Position numbers and translations under genes: made by a program | Shown: positions 41,626 to 50,756 of the stretch, piece after piece | How the letters are laid out: the number at the start of each line of letters is the position of its first letter | Numbering within the stretch: the stretch's first letter is position 1 | Notes under the pieces: model-generated | Database searches by the model: none | What the model saw: only the letters and a program-made list of their open reading frames with translations | What the model was told of the DNA's origin: nothing | Assembly (NCBI RefSeq): GCF_017639205.1 | Contig: NZ_CP071139.1 | Span: forward strand, 1-64,000 | Direction of reading: 5' to 3' | Origin: Streptomyces nojiriensis | Lineage (GTDB): Bacteria > Actinomycetota > Actinomycetes > Streptomycetales > Streptomycetaceae | Length of the DNA: 64,000 nt

Positions 41626-42483
41626 ATGGCTGATTTCGCCAACACCGCGCAGGCCGAGGCGTGGAACGGATACGAGGGCGCGCAGTGGGCCCGCAGCCAG
41701 GAGCGCTGGGACGCCGTCAACGACGGCTTCAACCAGCCCCTGCTGGACGCTGCGGCCGTCCTCGACTCCGACACCGTCCTGGACGTCGGCTGCGGAGCCG
41801 GCCGCACCACCCGCCTCGCCGCCCGGCGCGCCGCACACGGCCGGGCGCTCGGCCTGGACCTGTCGGGGCCGATGCTGGGCAAGGCCCGGGAGAGCGCCGT
41901 GCGGGAGGGGGTGGAGAACGTCGCCTTCGTGCAGGGCGACGCCCAGGTCCACCCCCTGGACTCCGAGGCGTTCGATGCGGTCATCAGCCGGTACGGCATG
42001 ACCTTCTTCACCGACCCGGTCGCCGCGTTCGCCAACCTGCACCGCGCGCTGCGCTCCGGCGGACGGCTGGCCTTCATCTGCGCGGCCGAGGCCGAGGCCA
42101 ACGAGTGGCTCGCCGCGCTGGCCTCGCTGAGAGACATCCTGCCGCTCGGCGGCTTCGGGAAGACCGGCGGTCCGGGCATGTTCTCGCTCGCCGATCCCGG
42201 CCGCATCCGCGAACTGGTCACCGCGGGCGGCTTCAGCGGGGTGGAGGTGCAGCGGGTCGAGGCGGTGGGGAAGTGGGGCGCCGACGCTGCGGACGCCGCG
42301 GCGTTCCTGCTGGACTCCGGCTCCGGCCGCCATCTACTCAGCCAGGTCGCCCCGCAGCAGCAGGCCCAGGCGCGCCAAGCGCTGACCGCCGCCCTGGGCA
42401 GTTACGAGGCGGACGGGGCGGTGTGGCTGCGCAGCAGCTCATGGCTGGTCACCGCCGAACGCGGCGAGGCCGCACCGCGCTGA
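41626..42483 (+). CDS. Class I SAM-dependent methyltransferase
   Basis: 285 residues from the ATG at 41626 behind GGAGGGAG. The SAM-binding motif DTVLDVGCGAGRTTRLAARR is followed by ALGLDLSGPMLGKARE and the motif VISRYGMTFFTDP, as in Methyltransf_11/25 proteins. The start MADFANTAQAEAWNGYEGAQ matches methyltransferases found beside TetR regulators. Substrate unknown, probably a small molecule; induction follows release of the TetR repressor. Confidence 0.9.
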   Translation: MADFANTAQAEAWNGYEGAQWARSQERWDAVNDGFNQPLLDAAAVLDSDTVLDVGCGAGRTTRLAARRAAHGRALGLDLSGPMLGKARESAVREGVENVAFVQGDAQVHPLDSEAFDAVISRYGMTFFTDPVAAFANLHRALRSGGRLAFICAAEAEANEWLAALASLRDILPLGGFGKTGGPGMFSLADPGRIRELVTAGGFSGVEVQRVEAVGKWGADAADAAAFLLDSGSGRHLLSQVAPQQQAQARQALTAALGSYEADGAVWLRSSSWLVTAERGEAAPR

Positions 42484-42509
42484 CCATCGCCGAGCAGGTC
42501 CGTGGTGGC

Positions 42510-42790
42510 TCAGGAGCGGACCATGCGGGCGATCGCCTGCGACGCTTCGGCGATCTTCTCCTGGGCCGTGTCGCCGCTCTGGGCGATGGCGTCGGCCACG
42601 CAGGACTGGAGGTGGTCGTCCATCATCGTCAGGGTGAAGGACTGCAGCGCCTTGGTGGTTGCGCTGACCTGGGCGAGGACGTCGATGCAGTAGGTGTCCT
42701 CCTCGACCAGCCGCTGCAGACCCGCACCCGGCCCTCGATGCGGCGCAGCCGCTTGAGGACGTCGTCCTCGTTGGCGGTGTAGCCGTGCAC
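42510..42790 (-). pseudogene. CsoR-family metal sensor with one-base frameshift
   Basis: From a GTG at 42790: VHGYTANEDDVLKRLRRIEG, then RVR, where one G is missing from the run near 42722. The rest reads GLQRLVEEDTYCIDVLAQVS and MMDDHLQSCVADAIAQSGDT, ending ARMVRS at 42510. Cys, His and Cys are spaced as in CsoR/RcnR copper or nickel sensors (DUF156). If the missing base is real, the metal-control gene of this cluster is dead; if it is an assembly slip, it is intact. Confidence 0.75.
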
Positions 42791-42904
42791 CTGGTCCGCG
42801 GCGACCTGCGGGCGGCGGCCGACGGAGATGCCCGGTCGAAAGCCGACGGGCCTACCGCCATTACTTCCACGGCGCCTGCGGCGGGGCCCGCTGGGAACGG
42901 TGTA

Positions 42905-43083
42905 CTTGGGATCTGCCGACGCCGCAGAGTATGGATCGAAGCCGTCACCGACCTGCCGCCGATCATCGTCGCCGACCTGTTCGGCCTGCCCCCAGCACTG
43001 CCAACCGCTGGGCTGGCTACGCCAACGACAGCTGGACCCACTACCTGGCGGCCCGTGACCACCAGCCTCCCGCGCTTCCGTGA
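42905..43083 (+). pseudogene. Integrase C-terminal remnant
   Basis: VTDLPPIIVADLFGLPP in one frame and TANRWAGYANDSWTHYLAAR in the next look like the extreme C-terminus of the large Streptomyces site-specific integrases (ADLxGL..xTAxRWA...W..YLxxR). One frameshift, no catalytic part. Confidence 0.45.
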
Positions 43084-43130
43084 CAACGGCATTCAGCAGC
43101 GAACGCGATCCAGGGTGTTGCTCACGGATG

Positions 43131-43793
43131 TCAGGAGTTGCGTGGGGCTATCAGGCCGGATTCGTAGGCGAGGATCACGAGCTGGGCGCGGTCGCGGGCG
43201 TGGAGCTTGGTCATGGCCCGGTTGACGTGGGTTTTCGCGGTCAGCGGGCTGATCACCATGCGGTCCGCGATCTCGTCGTTGGGCAGGCCCTGTGCGACCA
43301 GTACGACGGCTTCACGTTCGCGGCTGGTCAGTTCTTCCAGCCCCGGCTCCGTGGTGCTGGGGAGTGGCTGGCTGACGTACCGGTTGATCAGCTTGCGGGT
43401 GATCGAGGGTGCGAGGAGGGCGTCGCCGCGCGCGGCGACGCGTACAGCGTGCAGGAAGTCCTCCGGCTCGATGTCCTTGACGAGGAATCCGGCGGCCCCG
43501 GCGGACAGGGCGTTGAAGACGTATTCGTCCAGGCCGTAGTTGGTGAGGATGACGACGTGCACCCCGGTCAACTCCGGGTCTGCTCCGATGCGCCGGGTCG
43601 CCTCGATGCCGTCGAGGACCGGCATCTGGATGTCGATGAGTGCGATGTCGGGCACGTGCTCTCTGGCGAGCTCCAGGCCCTCCTGCCCGTTGGCGGCCTC
43701 GGCCACGACCTCGATGTCGTCCTCGAGGTCGAGGAACGCGCGGAATCCGCTACGGATGAGCGGCTGGTCGTCGACCAGCAGGACACGGATCAC
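43131..43793 (-). CDS. NarL/LuxR-family response regulator
   Basis: 220 residues. Receiver domain: MIRVLLVDDQPLIRSGFRAF, phospho-acceptor Asp in PDIALIDIQMPVLDG, Lys in GFLVKDI. DNA-binding domain at 150-215: LEELTSREREAVVLVAQGLP, MVISPLTAKTHVNRAMTKLH. Its ATG overlaps the kinase stop by 4 bases. Together they form a two-component system. Confidence 0.95.
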   Translation of the reverse strand: MIRVLLVDDQPLIRSGFRAFLDLEDDIEVVAEAANGQEGLELAREHVPDIALIDIQMPVLDGIEATRRIGADPELTGVHVVILTNYGLDEYVFNALSAGAAGFLVKDIEPEDFLHAVRVAARGDALLAPSITRKLINRYVSQPLPSTTEPGLEELTSREREAVVLVAQGLPNDEIADRMVISPLTAKTHVNRAMTKLHARDRAQLVILAYESGLIAPRNS

Positions 43794-44917
43794 GAGGCAC
43801 GCTCCACGGGGAGTTCGGCCCGGACGGTGAAGCCACCCTCGTCACGCGGTGCTGCCCGAAGGCGACCGCCGAGGACAGTGACGCGTTCGCGCATCCCGAG
43901 CAGTCCCATGCCTGGCACGGGGACGGCGTCTGGTGTGGCCTTGCCGTCGTCATCGACTTGGAGGGCGACAGCGTCCGGGCGGTAGTCGATGTGGACCGAT
44001 GCCGTGGTGGCGTCCGCGTGACGGGCGATGTTGGTGAGGGACTCCTGGACGATCCGGTAGAGCGTGCGGCCCACCGCGGCCGGCACGTCGTGCTGCCGGC
44101 CCTGGATCGTCAGGGTCGCCCGCACACCGGTCTTGCCTGCGCGTTCCACCAGTTCGGGGATGTGGTCGAGGCCGTGTGGCGGGGTGGTGTCGTCGTCGCG
44201 CAGGGCCTCCAGGGTGGCGCGGAGCTCGCGGGACGCCTCCCGGCCTGCCTCCCGGATGGCCAGCAGGGCCTCCGGGACCTCTTCGCCGCGCTTGCGGGCC
44301 ACATGGACGGCGGCTTCGGACTGCACCTTGATGACCGAGATCTGGTGGGTGAGCGAATCGTGCAGCTCCCGCGCGATGTGCAGCCGCTCCTCGTCGGCGC
44401 GGCGCCGCGCGGTCTCCTCCCGTGTGCGTTCGGCTTCGTCGGCCCGCTGCTCGGCCTGCCGGAGGGCTTCACCGGCGGCGCCGGCGGCGATGAGCCAGGC
44501 GATCTGGAGGGCGCCCCGGGCCTGCGCGAACGCCTCGCCCGTGTCGTGCAAGCCCGAGGCCAGGGCCGCGACGGGGAGAGCCGCCAGCACGGCCACGCTC
44601 ACCGCCACCGTGACGATGCGGTGTCCCGCCCGCATAGCCGCGTACACCGCGAAGAGGAACGCTACGGCAGCCACGTCGAACCCTGCCGCCTGATACCCCA
44701 CCGCGCACACCCCGGTGACGGCGAGCACGGCAACCGGAGCCCGGCGGCCCGCGGCCAGCGCCAAGCCGCCGACCGTCAACAGCACGTAGCCGAGCAGGCC
44801 GAGGCCCGTGGCGGAGTGCTGCCCGGACAGCCCGGTGACCAGCAGCGCCCCCGCCACCCCGACGGCGATCAGCCAGTCTCTGACACCGGCCCGAACACGG
44901 AACCGTCCTTTGCTCAT
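43790..44917 (-). CDS. NarL-type sensor histidine kinase
   Basis: 375 residues from the ATG at 44917. Four to six membrane segments in the first 150 residues, then HisKA_3 (ERLHIARELHDSLTHQISVI, with the phospho-His in RELHD), then the ATPase (LYRIVQESLTNIARHADATT, GMGLLGMRERVTVLGGRLRA). It has a short extracellular part, so it probably senses membrane or intramembrane cues. Longer upstream starts lack coding character. Confidence 0.95.
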   Translation of the reverse strand: MSKGRFRVRAGVRDWLIAVGVAGALLVTGLSGQHSATGLGLLGYVLLTVGGLALAAGRRAPVAVLAVTGVCAVGYQAAGFDVAAVAFLFAVYAAMRAGHRIVTVAVSVAVLAALPVAALASGLHDTGEAFAQARGALQIAWLIAAGAAGEALRQAEQRADEAERTREETARRRADEERLHIARELHDSLTHQISVIKVQSEAAVHVARKRGEEVPEALLAIREAGREASRELRATLEALRDDDTTPPHGLDHIPELVERAGKTGVRATLTIQGRQHDVPAAVGRTLYRIVQESLTNIARHADATTASVHIDYRPDAVALQVDDDGKATPDAVPVPGMGLLGMRERVTVLGGRLRAAPRDEGGFTVRAELPVERAS

Positions 44918-45114
44918 ACGCGCACCGTAGCCGGAGGCTGCCACGAGCGAATCCCGCTCGCGGACGAGCGGTCGACTACCACGCGCGCAGTAGCTCGGCG
45001 GCACCTGCCGCGTCCGTGGTAGCGCGAAGTGCCTGCGCCTGCCGGATGACCTGCCAGGGGGTCGGCCGACATGCTCGAACCACATCCAGCCGTGGAAAGA
45101 GAAGGAGCACCCTG

Positions 45115-45537
45115 ATGTCCGCTCGTCGCCTGATCGCCACCGCCCCGGCCTCCCTGCTCGCAGGCCTCGGGCTTGCCACACCAGCGGCAGCGCACGCCCC
45201 GGTCCAGCCCGTCGCCGCCAGCGTCACCGACTTCAGCCTCGGGAGGCTCGGAGCCACCACCGGCGGGCTGCTGGGGCTGGCCGCCGTCGTCATCGCCGTG
45301 CTCGCGCTGGCCCGACCCGCCGGTCGCCTTGGCACCGCCAGCGGGTCAGTCGGGGCCACGGCGGCCGTGATCGCGGGGCTGATCGCCATAGCCCTCGGCG
45401 GACTGGTCGCGGCCACCGCCGACGGTGGACTCGGCACCGGCAACGGGCTCGGCGGCGCATACGTGGCCCTGCTGCTCGGTCTGACCGGCACCGCGCTGGG
45501 CGGGCGGGCTCTGACGCGCTCCCGCCGCACCAGTTGA
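45115..45537 (+). CDS. DUF6223-type small membrane protein
   Basis: 140 residues from the ATG at 45115 (GAAGGAG upstream). Signal-like MSARRLIATAPASLLAGLGL, then three glycine-rich membrane segments (TTGGLLGLAAVVIAVLALAR, AAVIAGLIAIALGGLVAATA, GGAYVALLLGLTGTALGGRA). This is the pattern of the DUF6223 family. It is divergent from the two-component system and could be its target. Confidence 0.8.
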   Translation: MSARRLIATAPASLLAGLGLATPAAAHAPVQPVAASVTDFSLGRLGATTGGLLGLAAVVIAVLALARPAGRLGTASGSVGATAAVIAGLIAIALGGLVAATADGGLGTGNGLGGAYVALLLGLTGTALGGRALTRSRRTS

Positions 45538-45564
45538 CCACAGCGGATCCGTGTTCTGCCGAGG

Positions 45565-46836
45565 TCACGCCCTGCGGGCGGTCACCGCGCGACGTACTGC
45601 GTAGGCAGCGGCTCCGGCGGCCAGGACAGCGGCGCCGGAGATCACCGAGGAGGCCGGCAGGGCGAAGGCGAGGACGAGGCAGCCGGCCAGCCCGACGACC
45701 GGGATGATCCGCGCCGGACGGCCCTCGTCCGGGGCGAGGGTCCAGGCGGAGGCGTTGGCGATGGCGTAGTAGGCGAGCACCCCGAAGGAGGAGAAGCCGA
45801 TCGCCCCGCGCACGTCGGCGGTTGCGGCGAGTACGGCCACGACGGCGCCGACCACGAGTTCGGCGCGGTGCGGCACCTGGAACTTCGGGTGGACGGCGGC
45901 CAGGGCGTGCGGGAGGTGGTGGTCGCGGGCCATCGCCAGGGTCGTACGCGAGACCCCGAGGATCAGGGCGAGGAGCGAGCCGAGCGCGGCTACCGCGGCG
46001 CCCACCCGTACGACCGGCGCCAGCCAGTCCGCGCCTGCGGCCCATGCGGCATCCGACAGCGGGGCAGTCGCGTCCGCCAGCCCCCGCGGGCCCAGCACTA
46101 GCAGGACGGCGACGGCCACAGTCGCGTAGACGACAAGGGTGATGCCGAGGGCAAGCGGGATGGCCCGCGGGATGGTTCGGGCGGGGTCGCGGACCTCCTC
46201 CCCGAGCGTGGCGATGCGGGCGTAGCCAGCGAAGGCGAAGAACAGCAGGCCCGCCGCCTGGAGCACCCCGCCGAAGGTCGCATCGTCACCGATGCCGAGC
46301 CGGGCCGCGTCTGCGTCACCGGAGGTGACCGCGGCGACCACCACGGCGGCCAGCACGGCCAGGACCACGGCGACGATGACGCGGGTGAGCCAGGCGGACT
46401 TCTGCACCCCGGCGTAGTTGACGGCGGTCAGCGCCACCACGGCGGCGACCGCGACGGCGTGTGCCTGGCCGGGCCACACGTACGAGCCGACGGTCAGCGC
46501 CATGGCCGCACAGGAGGCGGTCTTGCCGACCACGAACGCCCATCCGGCGAGATAGCCCCAGAACTCGCCCAGCCGCTCCCGCCCGTAGACGTAGGTACCA
46601 CCGGAGGCGGGGTACCGGGCGGCCAGCCGCGCCGAGGACATCGCGTTGCAGTACGCCACCACCGCTGCCAGCGCCAGGCCGAGCAACAGCCCCGAACCGG
46701 CCGCACCGGCCGCCGGAGCCAGGGCAGCGAAGATCCCCGCCCCGATCATCGACCCCAGGCCGATCACCACGGCGTCGAACACACCCAGGTGCCGCTTCAA
46801 CCCGCCTGTGCCCGAAGACCCCGACACCGCACCCAT
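45565..46836 (-). CDS. APC-superfamily amino-acid permease
   Basis: 423 residues from the Met at 46836, about 12 membrane segments. LKRHLGVFDAVVIGLGSMIG and AGIFAALAPAAGAAG carry the GxG motif of TM1, and YPASGGTYVYGRERLGEFWG the TM3 motif of APC transporters. It converges with the DUF6223 gene. Probably imports an amino acid or amine with protons. Confidence 0.9.
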   Translation of the reverse strand: MGAVSGSSGTGGLKRHLGVFDAVVIGLGSMIGAGIFAALAPAAGAAGSGLLLGLALAAVVAYCNAMSSARLAARYPASGGTYVYGRERLGEFWGYLAGWAFVVGKTASCAAMALTVGSYVWPGQAHAVAVAAVVALTAVNYAGVQKSAWLTRVIVAVVLAVLAAVVVAAVTSGDADAARLGIGDDATFGGVLQAAGLLFFAFAGYARIATLGEEVRDPARTIPRAIPLALGITLVVYATVAVAVLLVLGPRGLADATAPLSDAAWAAGADWLAPVVRVGAAVAALGSLLALILGVSRTTLAMARDHHLPHALAAVHPKFQVPHRAELVVGAVVAVLAATADVRGAIGFSSFGVLAYYAIANASAWTLAPDEGRPARIIPVVGLAGCLVLAFALPASSVISGAAVLAAGAAAYAVRRAVTARRA

Positions 46837-46961
46837 CGCTCGCTCCCCAACCACACTCCAACAGACGTACCGGCGCACCGTATAGGAACAAGGTGACGGG
46901 ACAGGGACCGCACCCAGATGGGCCAGAGACGACAACGTGCGACCCGGCCCCAGAGGAATAG

Positions 46962-47342
46962 CGCAGCCTACAAATACCGCCCCTCCACCAGTACGGGGGC
47001 GGCGTCGAGCCGGCCGAGTACAGCACGTGGGTCACCTCCGAGCAGCTGCGCCCGCTGCCCGGGGTCGACCTGGGCGGCATTCCGGCCCACCCGCGTACCC
47101 GTACCTCGGCGTCGGCCCGGTGGGCGTGGCTGCTCGACGGCCGCACCCACGGCCGGCCCGCCACCGTCCACGCCGAAGGCTGCTCCGGCGCCACCGACCG
47201 CGCGCACCCGATGGGCACCACGCAGGCACTCGACGTGCTCGCGCGGCCCGGTACGATGGCCTGCACCGTTTGCGAAGCCGCCGAGGCGCTGCTGCCGATC
47301 CTCGCCCACGGCCAGGAAGACGTGCCCGCCCCCGGCGACTGA
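46962..47342 (+). pseudogene. 5'-truncated Cys-containing protein (DUF6233-like tail)
   Basis: The open frame from 46962 has no start codon. It reads VEPAEYSTWVTSEQLRPLPG, TVHAEGCSGATDRAHP and MACTVCEAAEALLPIL, ending VPAPGD. The Cys pattern (EGC, CTVC) and order resemble the C-terminus of DUF6233-type Streptomyces proteins. The upstream half was replaced by the region next to the APC gene. Confidence 0.55.
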
Positions 47343-47350
47343 CCACAGGT

Positions 47351-47560
47351 CAGACGGCCGGGGACCCGGTGTAGTCGTGGCGTTGGTAGCCGTGCCAGTC
47401 CAGGAACAGCACCGAGTCCCCCAGCGCTCCGCGGCCGGCCCGGTGGCTGATCGTCGGCGTTCGACAGTGGCTGTCATAGTTCGCGCCCGCCGTGACCCGC
47501 AAAGGCGCCACCCCCAGCTGGCCGAGGAAACCGGATTCTGCCGGGGGCTGACCGCCCTAC
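47351..47560 (-). pseudogene. C-terminal remnant of an unknown gene
   Basis: The open minus frame without a start reads GQLGVAPLRVTAGANYDSHC, RTPTISHRAGRGALGDSVLF and LDWHGYQRHDYTGSPAV. Clearly protein-like but not identified. Confidence 0.45.
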
Positions 47561-47813
47561 CTCCCTTGAGGTATCGCCGAGGCTGGGCGAGGTGATGCGC
47601 AACATTCATCTGTGGTAGCAGCGAGCGTCGCGCCGAGCTCACCCCGACGACGCGTCCGCTCACGGGGTTCTGGGGCGGCCTCCGGCGCACAGTGCGTGCT
47701 CGATCAGGGCGCTGGCCGCGTTATGCCGGTGGCTTGGCTTCACAGTGCGATCCCCTGTGCCGTCCGGCCGCGGGGCGTCCAGGCGGTCGAGAGGACACTC
47801 CGTGGCAGTCGTG

Positions 47814-48206
47814 ATGATCTTTTCCTGGCCCGAGATCACACCCGACGTGTACGACGCGGTGCGCCAGGAGGTGCGCTGGGAAGAGGACACGCCGGACGGG
47901 TGCGTGCCGCACGCCGCCTGGTTCGTCAACGGAGGCCTCAACGTGATGGACATCTGGGAGTCGCAGGACCACTTCAACCGGTTCATCGAGGCCAGGATCG
48001 CCCCCGTTCTCAAGGGCGAACTGGGCGTGCAGAGCGACCCTGAGCCGAAGTTCTACCCCCTGCACCGGCGCTTCGTCGCCCTGGCATCAGCGGCGCCGGC
48101 TCCTGACGCACGTCTCCCGCGCCAGGGGCCGCGTCAGCTCCGTACGGAGACGCGGATGTCGCCCCAGGCGGGCAGGCGTGCGCCCTTCCGGCCTGATGCT
48201 CCGTGA
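47814..48206 (+). CDS. Antibiotic-biosynthesis-monooxygenase-like (ABM) dimeric barrel protein
   Basis: About 130 residues. MIFSWPEITPDVYDAVRQEV, CVPHAAWFVNGGLNVMDIWE, SQDHFNRFIEARIAPVLKGE fits the dimeric alpha/beta-barrel ABM pattern. The frame passes the usual end (FYPLHRRFVALA) by about 45 residues with no family match, so the stop may have been lost. A GTG at 47802 is an alternative start. Confidence 0.65.
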   Translation: MIFSWPEITPDVYDAVRQEVRWEEDTPDGCVPHAAWFVNGGLNVMDIWESQDHFNRFIEARIAPVLKGELGVQSDPEPKFYPLHRRFVALASAAPAPDARLPRQGPRQLRTETRMSPQAGRRAPFRPDAP

Positions 48207-48259
48207 CACCACGTCACGCAGCTGGGCCAGCCCCCGACCACGGCCATCGGCCGTGCGGC

Positions 48260-48370
48260 TCTTCGGCCACGGGGCGGGCGTGAACTCCGCGTCGGTGCCG
48301 CCGCAGCCGGCCGCGATGTCCGGCAGCCGATCCCGCTCCGGCTCGTCCACCGCCAGCCCACTCCTGATCG
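48260..48370 (-). pseudogene. HNH-nuclease tail fragment, copy 2
   Basis: IRSGLAVDEPERDRLPDIAA, then GCGGTDAEFTPAP, matches the last 35 residues of the HNH gene at 35827-36525 (LAVDEAEKDRLLDIAAGCGG). The rest is missing. Confidence 0.75.
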
Positions 48371-48379
48371 CTGCTGAGT

Positions 48380-48907
48380 TCAGGAGCCTTCGATCGGCCC
48401 GGCCCGATCCCATCCAGGCGCCCGCACGTCGATCGTGAGACCTCCCGACCCGACCTCCTCGCCGCAGGTCCGGCACGTCGACTTCAGATCGAGGTCGTGC
48501 TCGGCGTCGTGATCTGAGCCGGGCCCGCCGCGGTGCCGGAAGGCGACCGGCGGATTGTCCACCGCCCAGCGGTCACCCCAGGCCAGCAGCGCGTGCATCA
48601 CCGGTGCGAGATCGCGGCCGGCCTCCGTGAGGTGGTATTCGAAGCGCATGGGGCGCTCGCTGTAGGCGTGGCGCTCGACCACGCCCGCTTCTTCCAGTGC
48701 GCGCAGTCTGGCGGCGAGGCGGTCGCGGGGGGCGCCGGTGTTGCGGATGATCCGGTCGAAGCGCTGGTTGCCGTAGAAGATCTCGCGGATCGCCAGGAGG
48801 GCCCAGCGTTCGCCGACGAGTTGCAGCGCGGCGGCCACGGAGCACGGCCGACCGGGCACTTCGGGGTGCGGGACCGAGTTCTCGCCCGGCTTCCTGTTCG
48901 GGGTCAC
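48380..48907 (-). CDS. HxlR-family regulator
   Basis: 175 residues. Winged helix: CSVAAALQLVGERWALLAIR, NQRFDRIIRNTGAPRDRLAA, RLRALEEAGVVERHAYSERP, typical of HxlR (N-terminal Cys present). A C-terminal Cys pair CRTCGEE follows. It is divergent from the MFS exporter; TTTCAAAC repeats between them may be its sites. Confidence 0.9.
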   Translation of the reverse strand: MTPNRKPGENSVPHPEVPGRPCSVAAALQLVGERWALLAIREIFYGNQRFDRIIRNTGAPRDRLAARLRALEEAGVVERHAYSERPMRFEYHLTEAGRDLAPVMHALLAWGDRWAVDNPPVAFRHRGGPGSDHDAEHDLDLKSTCRTCGEEVGSGGLTIDVRAPGWDRAGPIEGS

Positions 48908-48967
48908 GTCCTCATCCTCTCCCGAGTCCGTTGCGTTTTCAAACCCACACGCGCTAGCCTCCGGTCC

Positions 48968-50416
48968 ATGATAGTTGGAATTTCAAACTCACCCCGGGTG
49001 TCCCGGGCCGTGTTCGCGACGGTCGCGGCCGCGGTCTTCATGTCGAACCTCGACCTCTTCATCGTCAACGTGGCCCTCCCGGCGATCGGCCGCTCGTTCG
49101 GCGGCAGCGGCCTCGGCTCCCTCTCCTGGATCCTCAACGGCTACGCGATCGTCTTCGCCGCGCTCCTCGTGGTCGCCGGCCGCGTCGCCGACCGCTCCGG
49201 CCACAAGCCGGTCTTCCTGACCGGATTGGCGGTGTTCACCCTCGCCTCGGCCGGATGCGCACTCGCTCCCGGCGTCGGGACGCTGGTCGCGGCACGGCTC
49301 GTGCAGGCCGCCGGCGCTGCGCTGCTGATACCGACGTCGCTCGCGCTGCTGCTCGCCACGACGGCACCCGAGAAGCGCGCCGGGGCGGTGCGGGCCTGGG
49401 CGTCGATCGGCGGGATCGCCGCCGGACTCGGGCCCGTGGCCGGCGGGCTGCTGGCCGAGGCCGGATGGCACTGGGTGTTCATCGTCAACGTGCCGTTGGG
49501 GATCGCGGCGTTCGCGCTCGGTGTCAAGGTGCTGCCGTCGCCCGGACCCGCCGGTACGGAGAAGAGCCCGCTGCCCGACCTGTTCGGCGCCGCCCTTCTC
49601 ACCGGATCGATCGCAACGCTCGCGCTCGGCCTGGTCAAGGCTCCTGACTGGGGTTGGACGAGCACGGGCACCCTCGGCGGCCTGGCCGGCGCGGTGCTGC
49701 TCGGCGTCTGGTTCGTCCTGCGCTCGGCCCGCCACCCCGTGCCGATCGTCGAGCTGCCGCTGCTGCGGGTTCCGGCGTTCGCATCCGCCGCGGCCGCCCT
49801 GATGCTGTTCACCGTCGCGTTCGCCGGAATGCTGCTCGGCGCGGTGCTGTGGTGCCAGGGCGTGTGGGGCTACTCGGCTCTGCTCACCGGCCTCGCCATA
49901 GCGCCGGGACCCTTGCTGGTGCCGCCGGTCGCGCTGCGGATCGGGCCCGCCGTCGCCAGATTCGGTGCGGGGCGCATCGCTCTGGCGGGAACGGTTCTGT
50001 TCGCGGCCGGCATCCTGTGGTGGGCCGCGACACTCGACACCGGCTCGGCCTACGCATCCTCGCTCCTCCCCGGCATGATGCTGACCGGCCTCGGCGTCGG
50101 CATGACGCTCCCGGTCCTGACCGGGGCATCGGCGGCCGCCCTGCCGCCGGCCCGCTTCGCCACCGGCTCGGCCATCACCTCGATGGGCCGCCAGATCGGC
50201 GCGGTCCTCGGCGTCGCGATCCTGGTCGGCATCCTCGGCACCCCGGCCCCCGGACACGCTGTCGCCGCGTTCCAACACGGCTGGTACGCGGTCGCCGTGG
50301 CGTCCCTGCTCGCCGCGTGCGCAACGGTCCCGCTCATCCACAAGCCGCGACCGGCCGCCGCCAAGACGGCCGACGTCGCAGAAGCCGCGGAGGGCGCGAA
50401 GGCCGGCACCGCCTGA
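48968..50416 (+). CDS. DHA2-type MFS drug exporter
   Basis: 482 residues, 14 membrane segments. FMSNLDLFIVNVALPAIGRS (motif D1), LNGYAIVFAALLVVAGRVAD (motif A start), and RLVQAAGAALLIPTSLALLL (motif C-like) are hallmarks of DHA2 proton antiporters. The start at 48968 overlaps a TTTCAAAC repeat; a GTG at 49000-49003 region (VSRAVFATVAAAVF) could be the real start. Probably induced when the HxlR protein releases DNA. Confidence 0.9.
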   Translation: MIVGISNSPRVSRAVFATVAAAVFMSNLDLFIVNVALPAIGRSFGGSGLGSLSWILNGYAIVFAALLVVAGRVADRSGHKPVFLTGLAVFTLASAGCALAPGVGTLVAARLVQAAGAALLIPTSLALLLATTAPEKRAGAVRAWASIGGIAAGLGPVAGGLLAEAGWHWVFIVNVPLGIAAFALGVKVLPSPGPAGTEKSPLPDLFGAALLTGSIATLALGLVKAPDWGWTSTGTLGGLAGAVLLGVWFVLRSARHPVPIVELPLLRVPAFASAAAALMLFTVAFAGMLLGAVLWCQGVWGYSALLTGLAIAPGPLLVPPVALRIGPAVARFGAGRIALAGTVLFAAGILWWAATLDTGSAYASSLLPGMMLTGLGVGMTLPVLTGASAAALPPARFATGSAITSMGRQIGAVLGVAILVGILGTPAPGHAVAAFQHGWYAVAVASLLAACATVPLIHKPRPAAAKTADVAEAAEGAKAGTA

Positions 50417-50423
50417 TCCCAGC

Positions 50424-50756
50424 TCAACGATCCGTCATTCCCACGGTCACCGACGGATCAGACCCACTTACGCAAGCGTCCCTGGCTCGGCTCCAGCCCC
50501 ACAGCGCGGCTGCGGGATTTCCCTCGCCGTCGATGACCTCGATGTGGGCAGGCACGTACGACCCGCCGCCGGCGCGGGCAGGCACGTACGACCCGCCGCC
50601 GGCGACGAGGACGGGCAGCCCGTCCCGGTACTCCGGCGAGAGCGCGGCCACCTCCTCGGGCCTGACCTCGGACGCCAGGGTGGGGGCGGGTCCGGGTGTT
50701 TCGGTCGTCGACTGGACCGGTGCCGGGCCCTTGGCGGCGGGCGTGGTCTCGGGCAT
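50424..50756 (-). CDS. Small hypothetical protein with internal tandem repeat
   Basis: 110 residues from the ATG at 50756 (GGAGAGCAAG upstream). MPETTPAAKGPAPVQSTTET, a helix EVRPEEVAALSPEYRDGLPV, then GGGSYVPARA GGGSYVPAH, an exact tandem duplication at the DNA level (about 30 bp units near 50551-50606). Unknown function; small size and Thr/Pro-rich head recall RiPP-precursor-like proteins, but no maturation enzymes are nearby. Confidence 0.5.
   Translation of the reverse strand: MPETTPAAKGPAPVQSTTETPGPAPTLASEVRPEEVAALSPEYRDGLPVLVAGGGSYVPARAGGGSYVPAHIEVIDGEGNPAAALWGWSRARDACVSGSDPSVTVGMTDR

Noticed and set aside
48989..50341. 450-codon minus frame opposite the MFS gene
   Set aside because: Hydrophilic antisense shadow of a 14-helix membrane protein.
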